64,000 nucleotides of DNA from the NCBI GenBank assembly GCA_028671895.1, contig CM053809.1, positions 5,253,501 to 5,317,500 on the forward strand. The letters run 5' to 3'. This document shows, in pieces, positions 43,501 through 55,582 of the stretch. Position 1 is the first letter of the stretch, and each line of letters begins with the position of its first letter. Source of the DNA: Oenanthe sinensis (taxonomy: Eukaryota; Streptophyta; Magnoliopsida; Apiales; Apiaceae). Position numbers and translations under genes: made by a program. The notes below the pieces were generated by a model, which had not been told where the DNA came from, did not search any database, and worked only from the letters and a program-made list of their open reading frames with translations.

Positions 43501-44682
43501 CGGTTTTCACTTGCAGGTACAGAAGGCTATTTGGAATGCAGAGTGAAAGTGAGAGAGAGAAACACTTAAGTGAAAGTGAGGGAGAGATACACTTGAGTGA
43601 GAGATAGGGAGAGAAAGAGTGAAACACTTCTAAGTGCTCGACACTTAAGTGTAAACACCAACAGAACGTAGTAGAAGTGAGGAAACCATAAGCCAAACAC
43701 TTACCCTTGCTACTTGCTACTTCTGGAAGAAAAGTTACTATATTTTTCCCGTTCATCGAAAGACGAGAACCTTCTTTGGAAGACAAACCATTCAAAAGTG
43801 GACCTAACAATATAGTGTTATCTTTAAAAGTGGGCCATTGGAGGATTCCTCAACTAAGGGGGAGAAGTTATAGTGTTATAGTTATAACAAGAAAAAGGAT
43901 AAGGGGGAGAAGTTTTAATGTTATAGCTATAACAAGAAAAAGGTGAAGTTAATAAGTCTTATCTTCGTACTTCGGAAAAGTTAATATCCTAAAGGGGTTC
44001 GTATCCTGGACTCTTAAGGTAAGTTCCTGGATCCTGGTGTTATTAAGGGGTTAGTATCCTGGAAGATCCTTGGGAAAAAGGGGTTCGTATCCTTGGGAGA
44101 AGTTAATATCCTTAGGGGGAGATTTTAGACACGAAAAAGAAAATCTTATCTTCTGATCCTGAGGGGAAATAACAGAAATATGGGAGAACCAAGAAGCTGT
44201 ATCCTATACTTGAAAGGAGTTGTCAGAAGAGGATTCCTAATCTAAGTAGGAAGAACAGAGATGACTATTCCATTGATTTTCTAAAGGGAGAAGAAGAATA
44301 AGAAGGAGAATCACATTCGTAGGGGGAGAACATTATTTGAGCTATGTTCAGTATTCTATTGAAGACGTACCCAGGAATAATGATTCTTATGAAGCTCTGT
44401 TCATGATAAATTCTTTAAGTTCAAAACTATGAAGGATTTTGAAACGGAGAAAGCTCAAACAGACAGAAATGAAGATGATACAATTTGGACATCAGTTCGA
44501 CTTCAGAGGAACAAACATCTTTCGTTTCAGTCACACAAGAAATCTGGAAGTGCAGTATCTGATCCAGAAAAACCAGTAGCATTATTTACAAGTCTCGGAC
44601 GATTACTTTTTCTAGTTGTTAGTTGAGTTATCCTCCCTAGGTGATTTGTTTGCTAAAGTTTAACAATCAAATAGGGGGAGAT
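43501..44682 (+). other. Element C 3' region with several polypurine tracts
   Basis: No gene. At least five AGGGGGAGA-type tracts (near 43857, 43901, 44114, 44319 and the final 44671-44682) precede the 3' LTR; the last is the functional PPT by position. GGGGTTCGTATCCT occurs repeatedly near 43993-44100, and a GA-rich segment with CACTTAAGTG palindromes lies at 43540-43660. Multiple PPT-like tracts are a known Sirevirus trait. The box GTTGAGTTATC (44622-44632) is the exact complement of GATAACTCAAC (44719-44729) in the LTR. Confidence 0.75.
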
Positions 44683-46439
44683 TGTTGGAGATTACGAAGC
44701 TGTATGAATAGTAATCATGATAACTCAACACTAGAACAGGACAAGTAAATAATACTACACCTACACAGAAATCAGGAAGAAATGAAGACAAGGCAGATAC
44801 AGTGAATCAAGACATTAGAAGAAGTTTTGAAGTCTACTACAGGTCACTGAAAGAAGTTCATTAATATGTTCATGCTTTAGTGAAGAATAATGTGTAAAGA
44901 CTTTCAGGGTTTCAGAAGTGTTGAAGATTCAGTATAGAAGTGCCACTAGAAGATTTCAGTGTAAAAGCATTGATTGAAGATAGACAGTGTTCGAAGCATA
45001 GGAATCTAGAAGAATTGAAGACATGGTAAAGACAAGTGTCTAAGTACCAGAAAAGATTCCAGTGAAGTTACAGTGTTTATTGACAGTCAGTGTTCGAAGC
45101 AATGAAGTTGCTGCAAACTTAACAATGTACGTAAGGCGATAATACGAAGACCTGGATCGAAGTTAGTCGTCTGTGAACCAGACCAGTTGCACTAGGCGTC
45201 AGCAGTTTGTGAAAGGAATCTGAGTAATACCTATAGAAGAATTGTTAAGTTGAAGAACGTACTTGGAAAGAACGTTTATTGATTAAGGTACGAAAAGTAA
45301 TTTGTAGAGGCTACAGCCAAACAGCTAAACAGCTAACAGGCAAACAGCTAAACAGCTCAAAGGGTGCAGGGTGCAAAGTGTCACAACCTTGGTACGAAAA
45401 GTGAAAGTTTCTGAACTTCAGTCGAAGAACAGGAACAGCTCAGGGTACAGGGTGTAATGCGTCAAGACTTTGATACAAGAAATGGAAATTGGTAAACTTC
45501 AATTAAGGAATGAAAAGAGGGTCAAAGTGCAGTGACCAAACTGCACTTTGACCATGAAAGTATATTACACGCGCAACTTCACTTTCCTTCCTTTGATTAA
45601 TCAACTTGAATGGCGCCACTTGAGTTGTTACAGGGAAATCAATGTGTGAGGCGCCACTCATATTTGCTCAGTAAAATTCCAAGTAAATGGCGCTACTTGA
45701 ACTTACACAGGGTATTCAATGTGACAGGCGCAACATAATATTACTTACTTGAAGAATTTTTGTTAAGTAATTAAAGGCGCCACTTGAAGCTACACAGAGG
45801 ATACACTCTACAGGCGCCACTCAGCCCTTAGCCAATTAAATTACAGCAGCCTACTTTATTGATTTAAAGTCTACACAATTAAAGAGAAGTCAGCCACTCA
45901 TTCGAGGAGTCGTCTTCTCCAACACAAATAAAATGTAGAGAGCTACTGCCATGGCCGGAGCAAGAAGAAATAAATTATACACACCCATACCTTGCTCCTG
46001 GTCAGATATTAGGACCCGGTTCTTTAATGAAAAATGCTCAGGGCTCCTAGATATCACTCCCTACGGACTCAGTTTTTCCTTGTACTAATTTAGATATATT
46101 TGTATAGGAACTGAGCCTAATATTTTTGTGTTAGTAGCAAAGAACTAATTTGTTCTTTGGAAGCCAGTTATATTTTTAACTGGGTGTAGCAAAACCCTCT
46201 GGGATTAATACGAGAGTAATATTCCTGGAAACTTGTCTCCATAATTTACCTGCTAATTTTCTTGAACCTAATTGATTTATCCGGATACACAGAAAATTAG
46301 TAGGCAGCTCACCTAAACACTACAAATGGCCAAACCCACTCTGAAGCAATAATTTATTTATCCGCAAATTCAGAAAAGAATTTAAATTATTGTGAATATC
46401 GTATTCAACCCCCCTTCTACGATATTTTGGGACCTAACA
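44683..46439 (+). repeat. Element C 3' LTR
   Basis: 1757 bp, the same length as the 5' LTR with no difference noticed over the stretches compared; same termini. Directly followed by the GCTAC duplication. Confidence 0.95.
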
Positions 46440-48250
46440 GCTACTCCTTGAATGGAGACATCTTCCCTTCTATGGGAGAGTTGCCTTTCCACTTCACCCA
46501 CATGGGGAGGGAAAACATCCTGAATAAGATCTGGAGATGTTAAGTCCAGGGGGGTCACCACATTTGACAAAGTAATGAACGGCTCGTGAGAGTTAGTGAT
46601 GCCTCCTACTGTTTGTGAAGACAGGTTCTGAATTGGTTCAACCAAAACAGTACTAGCTACTGAAGTAGCGGATTTTGTTTCCATCTCTATTTTTGTTCCT
46701 GTACCTTTCAGGAGTTTATCAATTTCAGAATTGAGATTACGAAGAAAGATAATGTCATCAGAGATTGGAGAATCAGGTTTCTGGCTCACAGTTGCCCTTG
46801 GTTTAAAATTCATTTTACGTCATTTTCGAGAGGGCAGAACTATAGGGGATATTTCAATAATTTCCTGATTCGGTAGGGACTCCTTATCATCTAAATCAAT
46901 GGTTCTTTTTCGTGTTTTGGGAGATGAAGGGAGTGTTTATTTTTCTCTGGCAGTGGTTAGAACTGGTTGGTTTTGACCAATTTCATTGCCAGTTTCAAAG
47001 GCCACTGAGGGCTCTTGTGTGTGCATTACCGTTTGAGGCACAATAGAAGATATTGTGACAAATTCATCAGTCAGAAAAGTAGAAAAGTCAAAATCCAGAA
47101 GTGTACCTTTTTCCTTATATTCATCAAAAAGGTCAGGTATGTACACATCTCTGTTTTAAGTCACCTCCATAGTGTCCTCAACATCTACATCCATTATTGG
47201 ATTTTCAGGGCTATTCATTTCTTCATCTTCTTCAGGAATTGGTTATTGCTCATGTTCAGACCCAGCTTCTTCCATATTCTCATCTTCCTTTTCAGTTCCT
47301 GGTTCTTCTTCAGATGCTTCTTTGCTTCCGGAATCAACTGAGGTTTCAGCTTCATTATTCTCTTGAGATGTATGTTCTTTTGAATTTTCATTTGCTGATT
47401 CATCATTTTCAAATACATGATCTTCTTCAGAGGTTGCTTCTCTTTCTGCTTCAGATGCAGCTTCTTCTTCTTCTATAACAACCTGTCTAAGAAGAGTAAA
47501 GTAATCTCGAATGGATTTAGTTAGTGGGGCAGGAGTATACCTGTTTAGATAGTCAGCCTCATTCTGTAGCAACACTATCGTTTTGAACTGTAGAGAGGGT
47601 GAGTTTTCTAATTCACTGTTCTGAAAGGATTGAAGTTGATCAGCAGTCAGTACTTGGTTCAACACCAGCTGCAGAAATCTTGGATACAGACAGAAATTCT
47701 CCATTTTTGCCTGATTACATATGATTCTTGACCCAGAACCCACTGCATATCCAATCACCTCATTAAAGTTTGTAATTCCATGGAAGCCACCTGTCTTTGG
47801 TGCAAAGCCATGAGACAAGATGTTGAAAAACAGGTTTCATTCTTTGGGTAAGTGATTTTTATAAATCTTCTTCGGAAGATTATTGTTCATTCTGGTGCAG
47901 TGCAGGAACATGAAGAAATTGTTCAGGTCTGCTTGAGATGGAACATCTTCAAAATTTTCAGTCGGCAAATGAAGTGCTCGATTGATGTCATTCTCTGTTA
48001 TGCGCACTTTTTGTCGTTTGATAGTGCAAGTGAAGGCTGATATTCCACCTGCAGATGTGTCTTTAGAAGACCTGTACACCTGTCTCAGAAGATTTATATT
48101 TAAAGGAACATCAGTAGTTAGTGCATAACGTACTATAGAGTGCTCATTTAGAAACCTAGCCCAGTTACCTAACTCCCTTGCTTCAGTCCAGTCATCTACT
48201 AAAATAGATAAATAATTAGTTTTTTTAATCTGAAAAATGACCTTCCATTT
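46440..48250 (-). pseudogene. Element N aORF, N-terminal part (upstream of the C insertion)
   Basis: The frame runs from about 48250 through 48079, 47818, 47146 and 46813 without a frame change, broken only by stops. The first conserved block (TNYLSILVDD, YALTTDVPLNINLLRQVY) aligns with ALTTSPILNIEALQAAY of A and ALNQSPMLEIPRLSQLW of D. Further shared blocks are VRITENDINRALHLPTENFE and LYPRFLQLVLNQVL. An acidic Glu-rich linker follows, then a Thr/Val-rich region cut by C at 46440. The ATG appears lost. With 33379-30991 it totals about 1398 codons, close to the 1381 of A. Confidence 0.75.
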
Positions 48251-49549
48251 AATTAAAAATGAAAGATAATTTTTACAAATTAAAATTACTAATTAAAATT
48301 GAATTAATCAAGAATAATGGACTAAAACCCTAATAATTTAAAATTACTTGGAGTGACTTGAAATTTATAAATGATAAACTCCTAGTAATTCTTAGCACAC
48401 TTTTAATTTAATTAAATTTTTTAATCAATTTTAAAATTAACAAACCCTAGCCAAATTGTTCGAGTTTTGTAAAATTGAGAATTTTAGAACCTTAACCAAA
48501 TTTAATGGGACCAATTACAAATAAGAGATATGAATTTGGGTCTCACAAAACTGGTCTTAGATTAAAAATCGGACAAGAATTGGCTTGATTATGTTTGAAT
48601 AAAAATTGACAGATCTGAGTTTTTCTTGCGCCTCAAATGGTATTTGTACTATCTAAGTGTCTATGAGTCGCAACAAAAACCCTTGCAACATGTATTTATA
48701 GGCGCCACGAAAACAAGAAATAAACTGCTAAGTCTTTTAGTTGCGCATGCACAGTGCTTGCACTATGTAGGCGCCACTAAACAATACTAGCGCACCAAAA
48801 TCTTGTTAAGTTGTTTTGTTGCGCCTTCACTGCGAATGCATTGTGTAGGCGCCACAAAGACCTCTAGAGCCACGAACAAAATCCTATTAAGTATTTTGTT
48901 GCGCCTTTACAGTGCAAACACTGTGTAGGCGCAACAAAATCTATAAGCGCCATTTGAGTTTCTAATGCAAAAATTTCTAAGTACTCTATTTATGTTATGT
49001 TACGCCTATACAGTCAAACCACTATATAGGCGCCACTAAACATTTTGAGCGCTACAAAGTACTTAGTAATAATCCAAGTGTTCCTAGATTTTGTTACAAA
49101 TAAGTAAATAATATTTATGAATAGTTTGTATAATTAATCAATAATAATTAATTACTCACAAATGTTATTTCACAAAATATTTATTAATAACAATGATAAC
49201 ATTAATTGTTAAAATTATTATCATAAATATTTTATGCTTCTTATTATTTTACTTTTATTTTAAATATAAGAGTAAATATAAATATTCATCCTTTTTATTT
49301 AAAATAATTTCAAACAATATTTAAATATATTAAGTGCCAAGAATTTATCATTTAAATACAAGCACTTAAAATATTTTTTAAGATCAAAATTAAATAAATT
49401 AGCAGGCATGCACAAGGTATTTATCTAATATTTAATCCTATTAACTGAAAAATAATTTGGTAGATAAATTCACAAGTCTTAAAAATATTAATCATTAATT
49501 AACCAGTGAATTTATCAGCTTCAAATTGCAGTTTTAGATTACTAACTAA
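48251..49549 (-). promoter_or_regulatory. Spacer between pol and aORF of N; candidate internal promoter
   Basis: 1.3 kb without coding sequence. TTGCGCC and GGCGCCAC words alternate at 48625-49050 as about five inverted pairs around CACAGTGCAAACACTG-like spacers, the same design as in the N LTR. A TTTATAAA box at 48364-48371 lies between the array and the aORF start. The stretch 49080-49549 is AT-rich with no feature. A promoter for the aORF is inferred from the shared array. Confidence 0.5.
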
Positions 49550-52500
49550 TTAGTTATTAGAATTTAACATCCCAAGTTCACAAACCAGTCTAGTGAAAGT
49601 GATTTCATCCAGTGGTTTAATGAAGATGTCTGCAATTTGCTGCTCTGTAGGTACAAAATGTAACTCTATAGTACTATTCATGACATGCTCTCAAATGAAA
49701 TGATACCTGATATCAATGTGCTTGGTCCTTGAATGTTGAACAAGAATGTTTGTGATGGCTATGGCACTTGTGTTGTCACAGAATATTGGAATTTTGTTCA
49801 GCAATAGTCCATAGTCTTGAAATTTGTTCCTTATCCACAGTATTTGTGCACAGCAACTTCCAGCAGCAACATATTCAGCTTCAGTTGTTGACATTGTAAC
49901 TGAGTGCTGCTTCTTGCTATACCAGGACACCAATCTTCTACCAAGGAATTAACAACTCCCTGATGTACTTTTTCTATCAATCCTACAACCTGCATAATCA
50001 GAATCTGTATAGCCAATAAGGTCAAAACCTGTATCTTTAGGGTACCAAATTTCAAGATTCAGACTTCCCTTAAGATACCTAAAAATCCGTTTAAGAGCTA
50101 TAAGATGTGATTCTTTAGGGTTAGACTAGAACCTAGCACACAAGCATGTAGAAAACATAATATCTGGCCTACTTGCAGTTAGGTAAAGTAATGAGCCGAT
50201 CATACCTCTGAAGCTTGTGATATCTACCTTCTTACCAGGTTCATCTTAATCAAGCTTAGTGGCAATTGCCATTGGAGTTTTAGCTATTGATGCATCTTCA
50301 AGACCATACTTCTTCAAAAGATCTTTAATGTACTTGGTCTGGCAAATGAAGATTCCATCTTTCCTTTGGCTTACTTGGAGTCCAAGGAAGTAATTCAGCT
50401 CTCCCATCATGCTCATTTCATACCTACTCTATATTAGCTTAGCAAATCTACTACACAACTGATCGTTAGTAGAACCAAATATAATGTCATCCACTTATAC
50501 TTGACTAATATCAAGTCATTTTTATGCATTTTATGAAACAGAGTCTTATCTATGACACCTCTAGTGAAACCATTTTCAAGTAAGAATATAGATAGAGTGT
50601 CATACCATGTCTGAGGTGCTTGATTTAGGCCATAGAGTGCCTTGAAGAGAAAGTATACAAAATATGCAAATTCTAGATCTTCAAACCCTGAGGGTTGTTC
50701 CACATACACTTCTTCTTCAAGCTCTCCATTCAAGAATGCACTCTTCACATCCATTTGATATACTTTAAAGTTGGAATGTGCTGTGAATGCCAGAAACATC
50801 CTGATAGCTTCAAGTCTTGCCATTGGTGCATATGTTTCATCATAATTTATTCCTTCTTCTTGGGAATAACCTTTAGCAACCAGTCTGGCTTTGTTCCTCA
50901 TAACAATTCCATATTCATCCAGTTTATTTCTGAATACCCAATTTGTGCCAATTATAGACTTGTTCTTTGGCCTGGGTACCAGCTTCTAAACTTTTTGTCT
51001 CTGAAACTGATTGAGTTCTTCTTGCATAGCTATTACCCAATCTGGATCTTCCAATGCTTCTTCCACTTTCTTTGGCTCTATTTCAGAGATAAAACCTGAG
51101 AATAAACATTCATTCTAAGAAGCACGTCTAGTTTGAACTCCAGCATCTGGATTTCCTAGAATCAACTCAAAGGGGTGATCTCTACTCCACACCCTATGTC
51201 TTGGCAGATTTGCCCTAGATGATTCAGCTTGATAATCATTAAAATGCTGAGTCCTGCTAGTAGATCCTTCAGTTTCTCCCCCTGAGCTGCTGCTTGGTTG
51301 AGAATGAGATTCTCTACCACTACTAGTAGTTTCTGTGAATCTTCCACTATTTCCACTACTAGGGTCAAAATCATCATTGTTGATATTCTCATTTGGTGCT
51401 TGTATTTCTGTTGCAGGTTCAGGTTCCATTTCACCTTCATCTGAGTTCATCTTTTCAAACTGCAGAGTTTCAGTGTTGTCTGTTCTTTGTAGACTTGGGA
51501 GCTTGAGATCATTGAAAGTTACATTCATGCTTTCAATGACCTTTTTATGTTCAATCACATAAACCCTGTACGCCTTAGATTCCAGAAAATAGCCAAGAAA
51601 TATGCCTTCATGAGCCTTGGATTCGAACTTTTCTAGATGCTCATCATCTTTCAATATAAAGCACTTTGCTCCAAACACATGAAAGTATTTCAGTGTTGGT
51701 TTCTTGTTTGCCATTATCTCGTATGGAGTCTTGTCATGATCTTTATTAATCAGGGCACGATTCTGAGTGTAACAAGCTGTGTTGACTGCTTCAGTCCAAA
51801 AGTATAGAGGTAACTTAGCTTTATTCAGCATTGTTCTTGCTGCTTCAACCAAAGTTATGTTCTTCCATTCTACTACTCCATTTTGTTGTGGAGTTCTGGG
51901 CACTGAGTATTGTCTTGAAATCCCTTTTTCAATAGAATTCATTCAGGGTTACATTTCAGAATTTTGTTCCATTGTCAAACCTTATTTTTCTGATAGGCAA
52001 ACCAGCTTCTACCACTATCTTCTTTATGTGATCAATGATTGTTTGAGAGGCTTCATCCTTCAAGGCTAGAAACAACACCCACATGTACTTAGAGTAATCA
52101 TCTACAATTATTAGTGAATATCTCTTCCTTGACATAGACACGACATTGACCGAACCAAATAAGTCCATATACAAAAGTTGCAGTAAAGTCTGAAGAATCT
52201 TTGCTTCAGTGAGCTGCTTTCTTTGACTTCCCTTTTTCACATGCTTCACACAAACCTTCTTGACAGAATTCCATCTTAGGTAAGCCTCTAACCAATTCCC
52301 TCTTGACTAAAGAGTTCATTGATTTAAAGTTTAGGTGTGAAAGTTTCTGGTGTCATAACCAACTGTCCTCTATTGAAGCTCTGCTGTAGAAACATTGAGC
52401 TTCGCCTTTGCTTGCAGAGAATAAGTCAGCTACAAAGAGATTCCCCTTTCTCACTCCTTGAAGAGCAAGCTTCGCATCTTTCCTATTTTGGATTTCACAT

Positions 52501-52817
52501 CTTTCTTTCTCAAATGTTACTTTGAAGCCCTTGTCAGTGAACTGACTGATACTTAGAAGATTGTGCTTTAATCCATCCACAAGAGAGATATTTTCTATAA
52601 TAACATTTCCAATTTCCAGATTGTCGTATCCCATTGTGAATCTCTTGCTGTTATCTCCAAAGGTCACTATTGGGCCAGCTTTCTCAATCACATCTGATAG
52701 GAGGGCCCTATCACCAGTCATATGCCTTGAACAGCCGTTGTCGAGTATCCACATGAGAAGCTTGTTCTTTTCTATGCCCTGCAACCACAGATTGATTAGT
52801 TCTTCTTTGGCACCCAA
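49550..52817 (-). pseudogene. pol: Element N pol, broken
   Basis: Copia pol with all domains recognisable but with frame changes and stops. Protease (52817-52353) has LDNGCSRHMTG, with N where catalytic S/T of D-S/T-G is expected. GAG-pre-integrase is partly lost. Integrase pieces lie at 52249-51956 (MDLFGS, VDDYSKYMW) and 51942-51115 (PQQNGVVEWKN, FHVFGAKCF). RT lies at 50901-50434 (NYDETYAPMARLEA, YQMDVKSAFLNG; YVDD is disrupted), and RNase H at about 50060-49550 (STTEAEY, CDNTSAIA). Pol starts in the -1 frame relative to gag and overlaps it by 22 bases. Inactive. Confidence 0.9.
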
Positions 52818-55294
52818 ATTTGATTAGGTCCAAGAGGCTTAGATAAGTAAACAGATTTAGCTGCAGAAATTTTCTGGTTCTTGTGTTTCTCATCGATTGT
52901 GCCCTTGCCCTTTGGTTTAGCCTTGACAGGAGTGTCTTTAGGCTTAGGGACAGGGGATTCCTTCCTAGACTTAGGAGGACTAGCAGTCTTTGCCCTAACA
53001 TGTTTTCTATTCATGTTCACATCTATATTCATGCAAGTACTAGATGATATATTCATTAAGTTTATGTATGCGGACATGATGTTGAAAGTACATGGCATGC
53101 ATCCTACTTTACCACATGGTTGATGAGGGATAGACATGGCAGGCATGGCAGGCACATTAGGAGTTTCTTCTTTTACTACTTTTATCTTTTTACATGCATG
53201 CGTAAGATGACCAGTAGAATTATAATTATTACAAACTTTTATAATTGCTTTGGGAGAATAGGCATAATCATTTTTCTTGTTAACACCTATATTGCCATTT
53301 CTGTTAGCTTTCATTTTTTCATTCTTGTTGCCTAAATTACTTTTAATCTGTTCCTTAGGTTCTACAATTTTTACAGATTTCTTAGGCAACTCCTTTTTAC
53401 TTACTTCCTCTTTCTTTTGATCCTCAACAAGAATTTCTTCTTTCATTAAAATATGTTCTTCATCTAGGGGTTTGAAGAAAAACTTCTTGTATAAGGGATT
53501 AACAACATTTTTTAACACATGTGGAATATCTTGCTTCACAGGACTTTCCTCAGCAATTGATTTCACATGTCTCTTTCCTTCCTTTTTATCATAGTCAAAT
53601 CATATTCCTGTTTTCTGACCTATGACTTATTTATCTATTGCCTCCTTAACAAGATTAGCAGATTTCTTATAAGCCTGAAATTTTAACTCTAACTCAAAAA
53701 TTTTATTCCTAAGCGCAGTTTCTACTTCCTGGTTGCATTTGTCTCTATTCTGTAGATATTCTATCTTCTGTTTGAGATCTTCTAAGTTAACACATGCAAG
53801 CTCTAGTTCTTCATTTCTAGCTTCTAGCATTTTATTCTTTAGAACTAGTTTAGCATTTTCTTCTTCAGATGCTAGCATGCTTGTGTGAATGTTAAACATT
53901 TCTACACTAAGATCTTCTACAGTTTTCTTATAATCAGAATTAGACATATCAATTGTGGAAAGAAATGATACCTTGGATGACTGAGGTGATGCCTCTGAAG
54001 AGTCTGTCGTAATGAAACATTTCCATATGTCTCCTCTTCATCATTGTCTGAATCATCCTAGCTCTTTCCCTCGGCTATATAAGCTCTGCCCTGATGCTTC
54101 TTTACCAGTGCATCATACTTTTGCTTAAGTTCGTCATACGACTCCTTTCTTTCTTTCCCTTGCTTAGGCTTCCGACATTCTGTAGCAAAATGCTCGGGTT
54201 CATCACAATTATAGCACTTGAACTTACTGCGGTCTACCATCCCCGTCTTATAACCTCCTTTGTTGTAAGACCCTGAAGACGAACCACCTCGGTTACTATT
54301 TCTGAAACTGGAACCACTATTACTTGAGTTACTCTTGAATTTGTACTTAGGGTTCCTCCTAAACCTGAGGTTCTTGAACTTTCCTGCCATATAGGCCATT
54401 GTCTTGTTTTCCAATTATTCAAGTTCTTCCATTGAGTAGAAGTCATCTTCATCACCTGCTTGAGCATTATCTGAAATTTCAGCTTCTAGAATCTCTTCTT
54501 TCTCAACAATAGGCTTTACTGAGCTGGTCTCTGTGACAGAAAAATCTCTGGCTACAAGTGTTGTAGTCTTTAACAGTGCTGTATTCTTACTGTCCACTGT
54601 ACCTGACCCATAAATGATTTGTCTCTGCTCTTGCTCCATTTCATGAGTCTTGAGCTTCCCATATAGAATTTCAATGGACATGTTATTTATGTCATTCCTC
54701 TCTCTGCTGGCAGAGATTTTGTGTTCCAGGTGTGCTGGTAGTGTTAACATGAATTTCCTGTTGATCTCCCTACGTGAATAGGCTTTCACACGCAGTGATA
54801 AGTCATTCAATAATTTGTTTTTATCTCTCAAAGACTTGAGTGATATTTTCTCCTGGTAGTGACTTGAATGTTTCATACAAGGATGTAAGAATATCCAACC
54901 TGTTCTCCTTCACTTCTGATGTACCTTCCATTAACAGATCAAACGTATCCCACATTTATTTGGCACTGGTGCAATTAATCACTTAATTCAAAATTGTAGT
55001 GTCCAGTGAATCCATTAGGATATATTGAAGATGATTATCCCATGCAACTCGATATTTGTCAGTGTCAGTGTAATATGAAGGCTCCTTTGGGGTAAATCCT
55101 TGAGGAATCCGTTCACCATCATCTGAGACTATTTATGGTGTCAGCTTCTGAAGTACATAGGGTCCATTTTCCAAAATTCCCATGTATTGAGAATTAGCTG
55201 ATTTAATGAAAGTGGACATCTTCTTCTTCCATAAAATGTATTCATTTTTATCAAATGCTGGATTTTTGATCCTACTAAGTTTTTGGGTACTCAA
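52796..55294 (-). pseudogene. gag: Element N gag, broken
   Basis: The gag N-terminus (STQKLSRIKNPAFDK, YILWKKKM) begins at 55294 with TTG in place of the expected ATG. 54876-54058 is one frame with a single stop and contains LPAHLEHKIS and a CCHC knuckle CYNCDEPEHFATEC. 53947-52796 is another frame with a coiled-coil-like segment (LKQKIEYLQNRDKC), a Lys-rich region and a second zinc-finger-like segment CNNYNSTGHLTHAC in which the second Cys is Tyr. The end is WVPKKN-stop, overlapping pol. Same domain order as gag of A. Confidence 0.87.
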
Positions 55295-55582
55295 GGTTAT
55301 GAAGAATTTTAAATCTCAAGAAATAATTAATTTCTTAAAAATTAAAATCAATTCGAATAAAATTTTAAATTTTGATAAATAAAATTTTAATTCGAATTCT
55401 TGATGATTGATAGTCTTCTTAAAATTAGTGAACATAAAATCTTTGAAAAATTTAAAATTGAATTTTCTTTAACAATAAAGAAATTTCAATATAAATTTTT
55501 CTAGAGCTAAAATATGCACTTTTTCGAAAAACTATTTTTGGATCTTGATTTGTAACTTCAATCAACAAACTCTGATACCAAT
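55295..55582 (-). other. Element N leader and primer-binding site
   Basis: The PBS TGGTATCAGAG occupies 55570-55580 on the minus strand, two bases from the LTR. The remaining leader of about 275 bases is AT-rich. Confidence 0.88.

Larger units (their letters stand above)
33380..46439 (+). mobile_element. Element C: 13.06-kb copia-like element with wrecked coding region, inserted in N (TSD GCTAC)
   Basis: Complete + strand insertion: 5' LTR 33380-35136, PBS, 9.5 kb interior, PPT, 3' LTR 44683-46439. GCTAC is duplicated exactly (33375-33379 and 46440-46444). Both LTRs are 1757 bp and I noticed no differences between them. The interior carries scrambled remains of gag, pol and aORF with no usable frame. 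It looks like a non-autonomous element that moved recently with proteins from a relative. LTR homogenisation by gene conversion is the alternative. Confidence 0.93.

Noticed and set aside
33380..46439. The two 1.76-kb repeats as a tandem or segmental duplication
   Set aside because: TG...CA ends, PBS after the first, PPT before the second and a 5-bp target duplication show they are LTRs.
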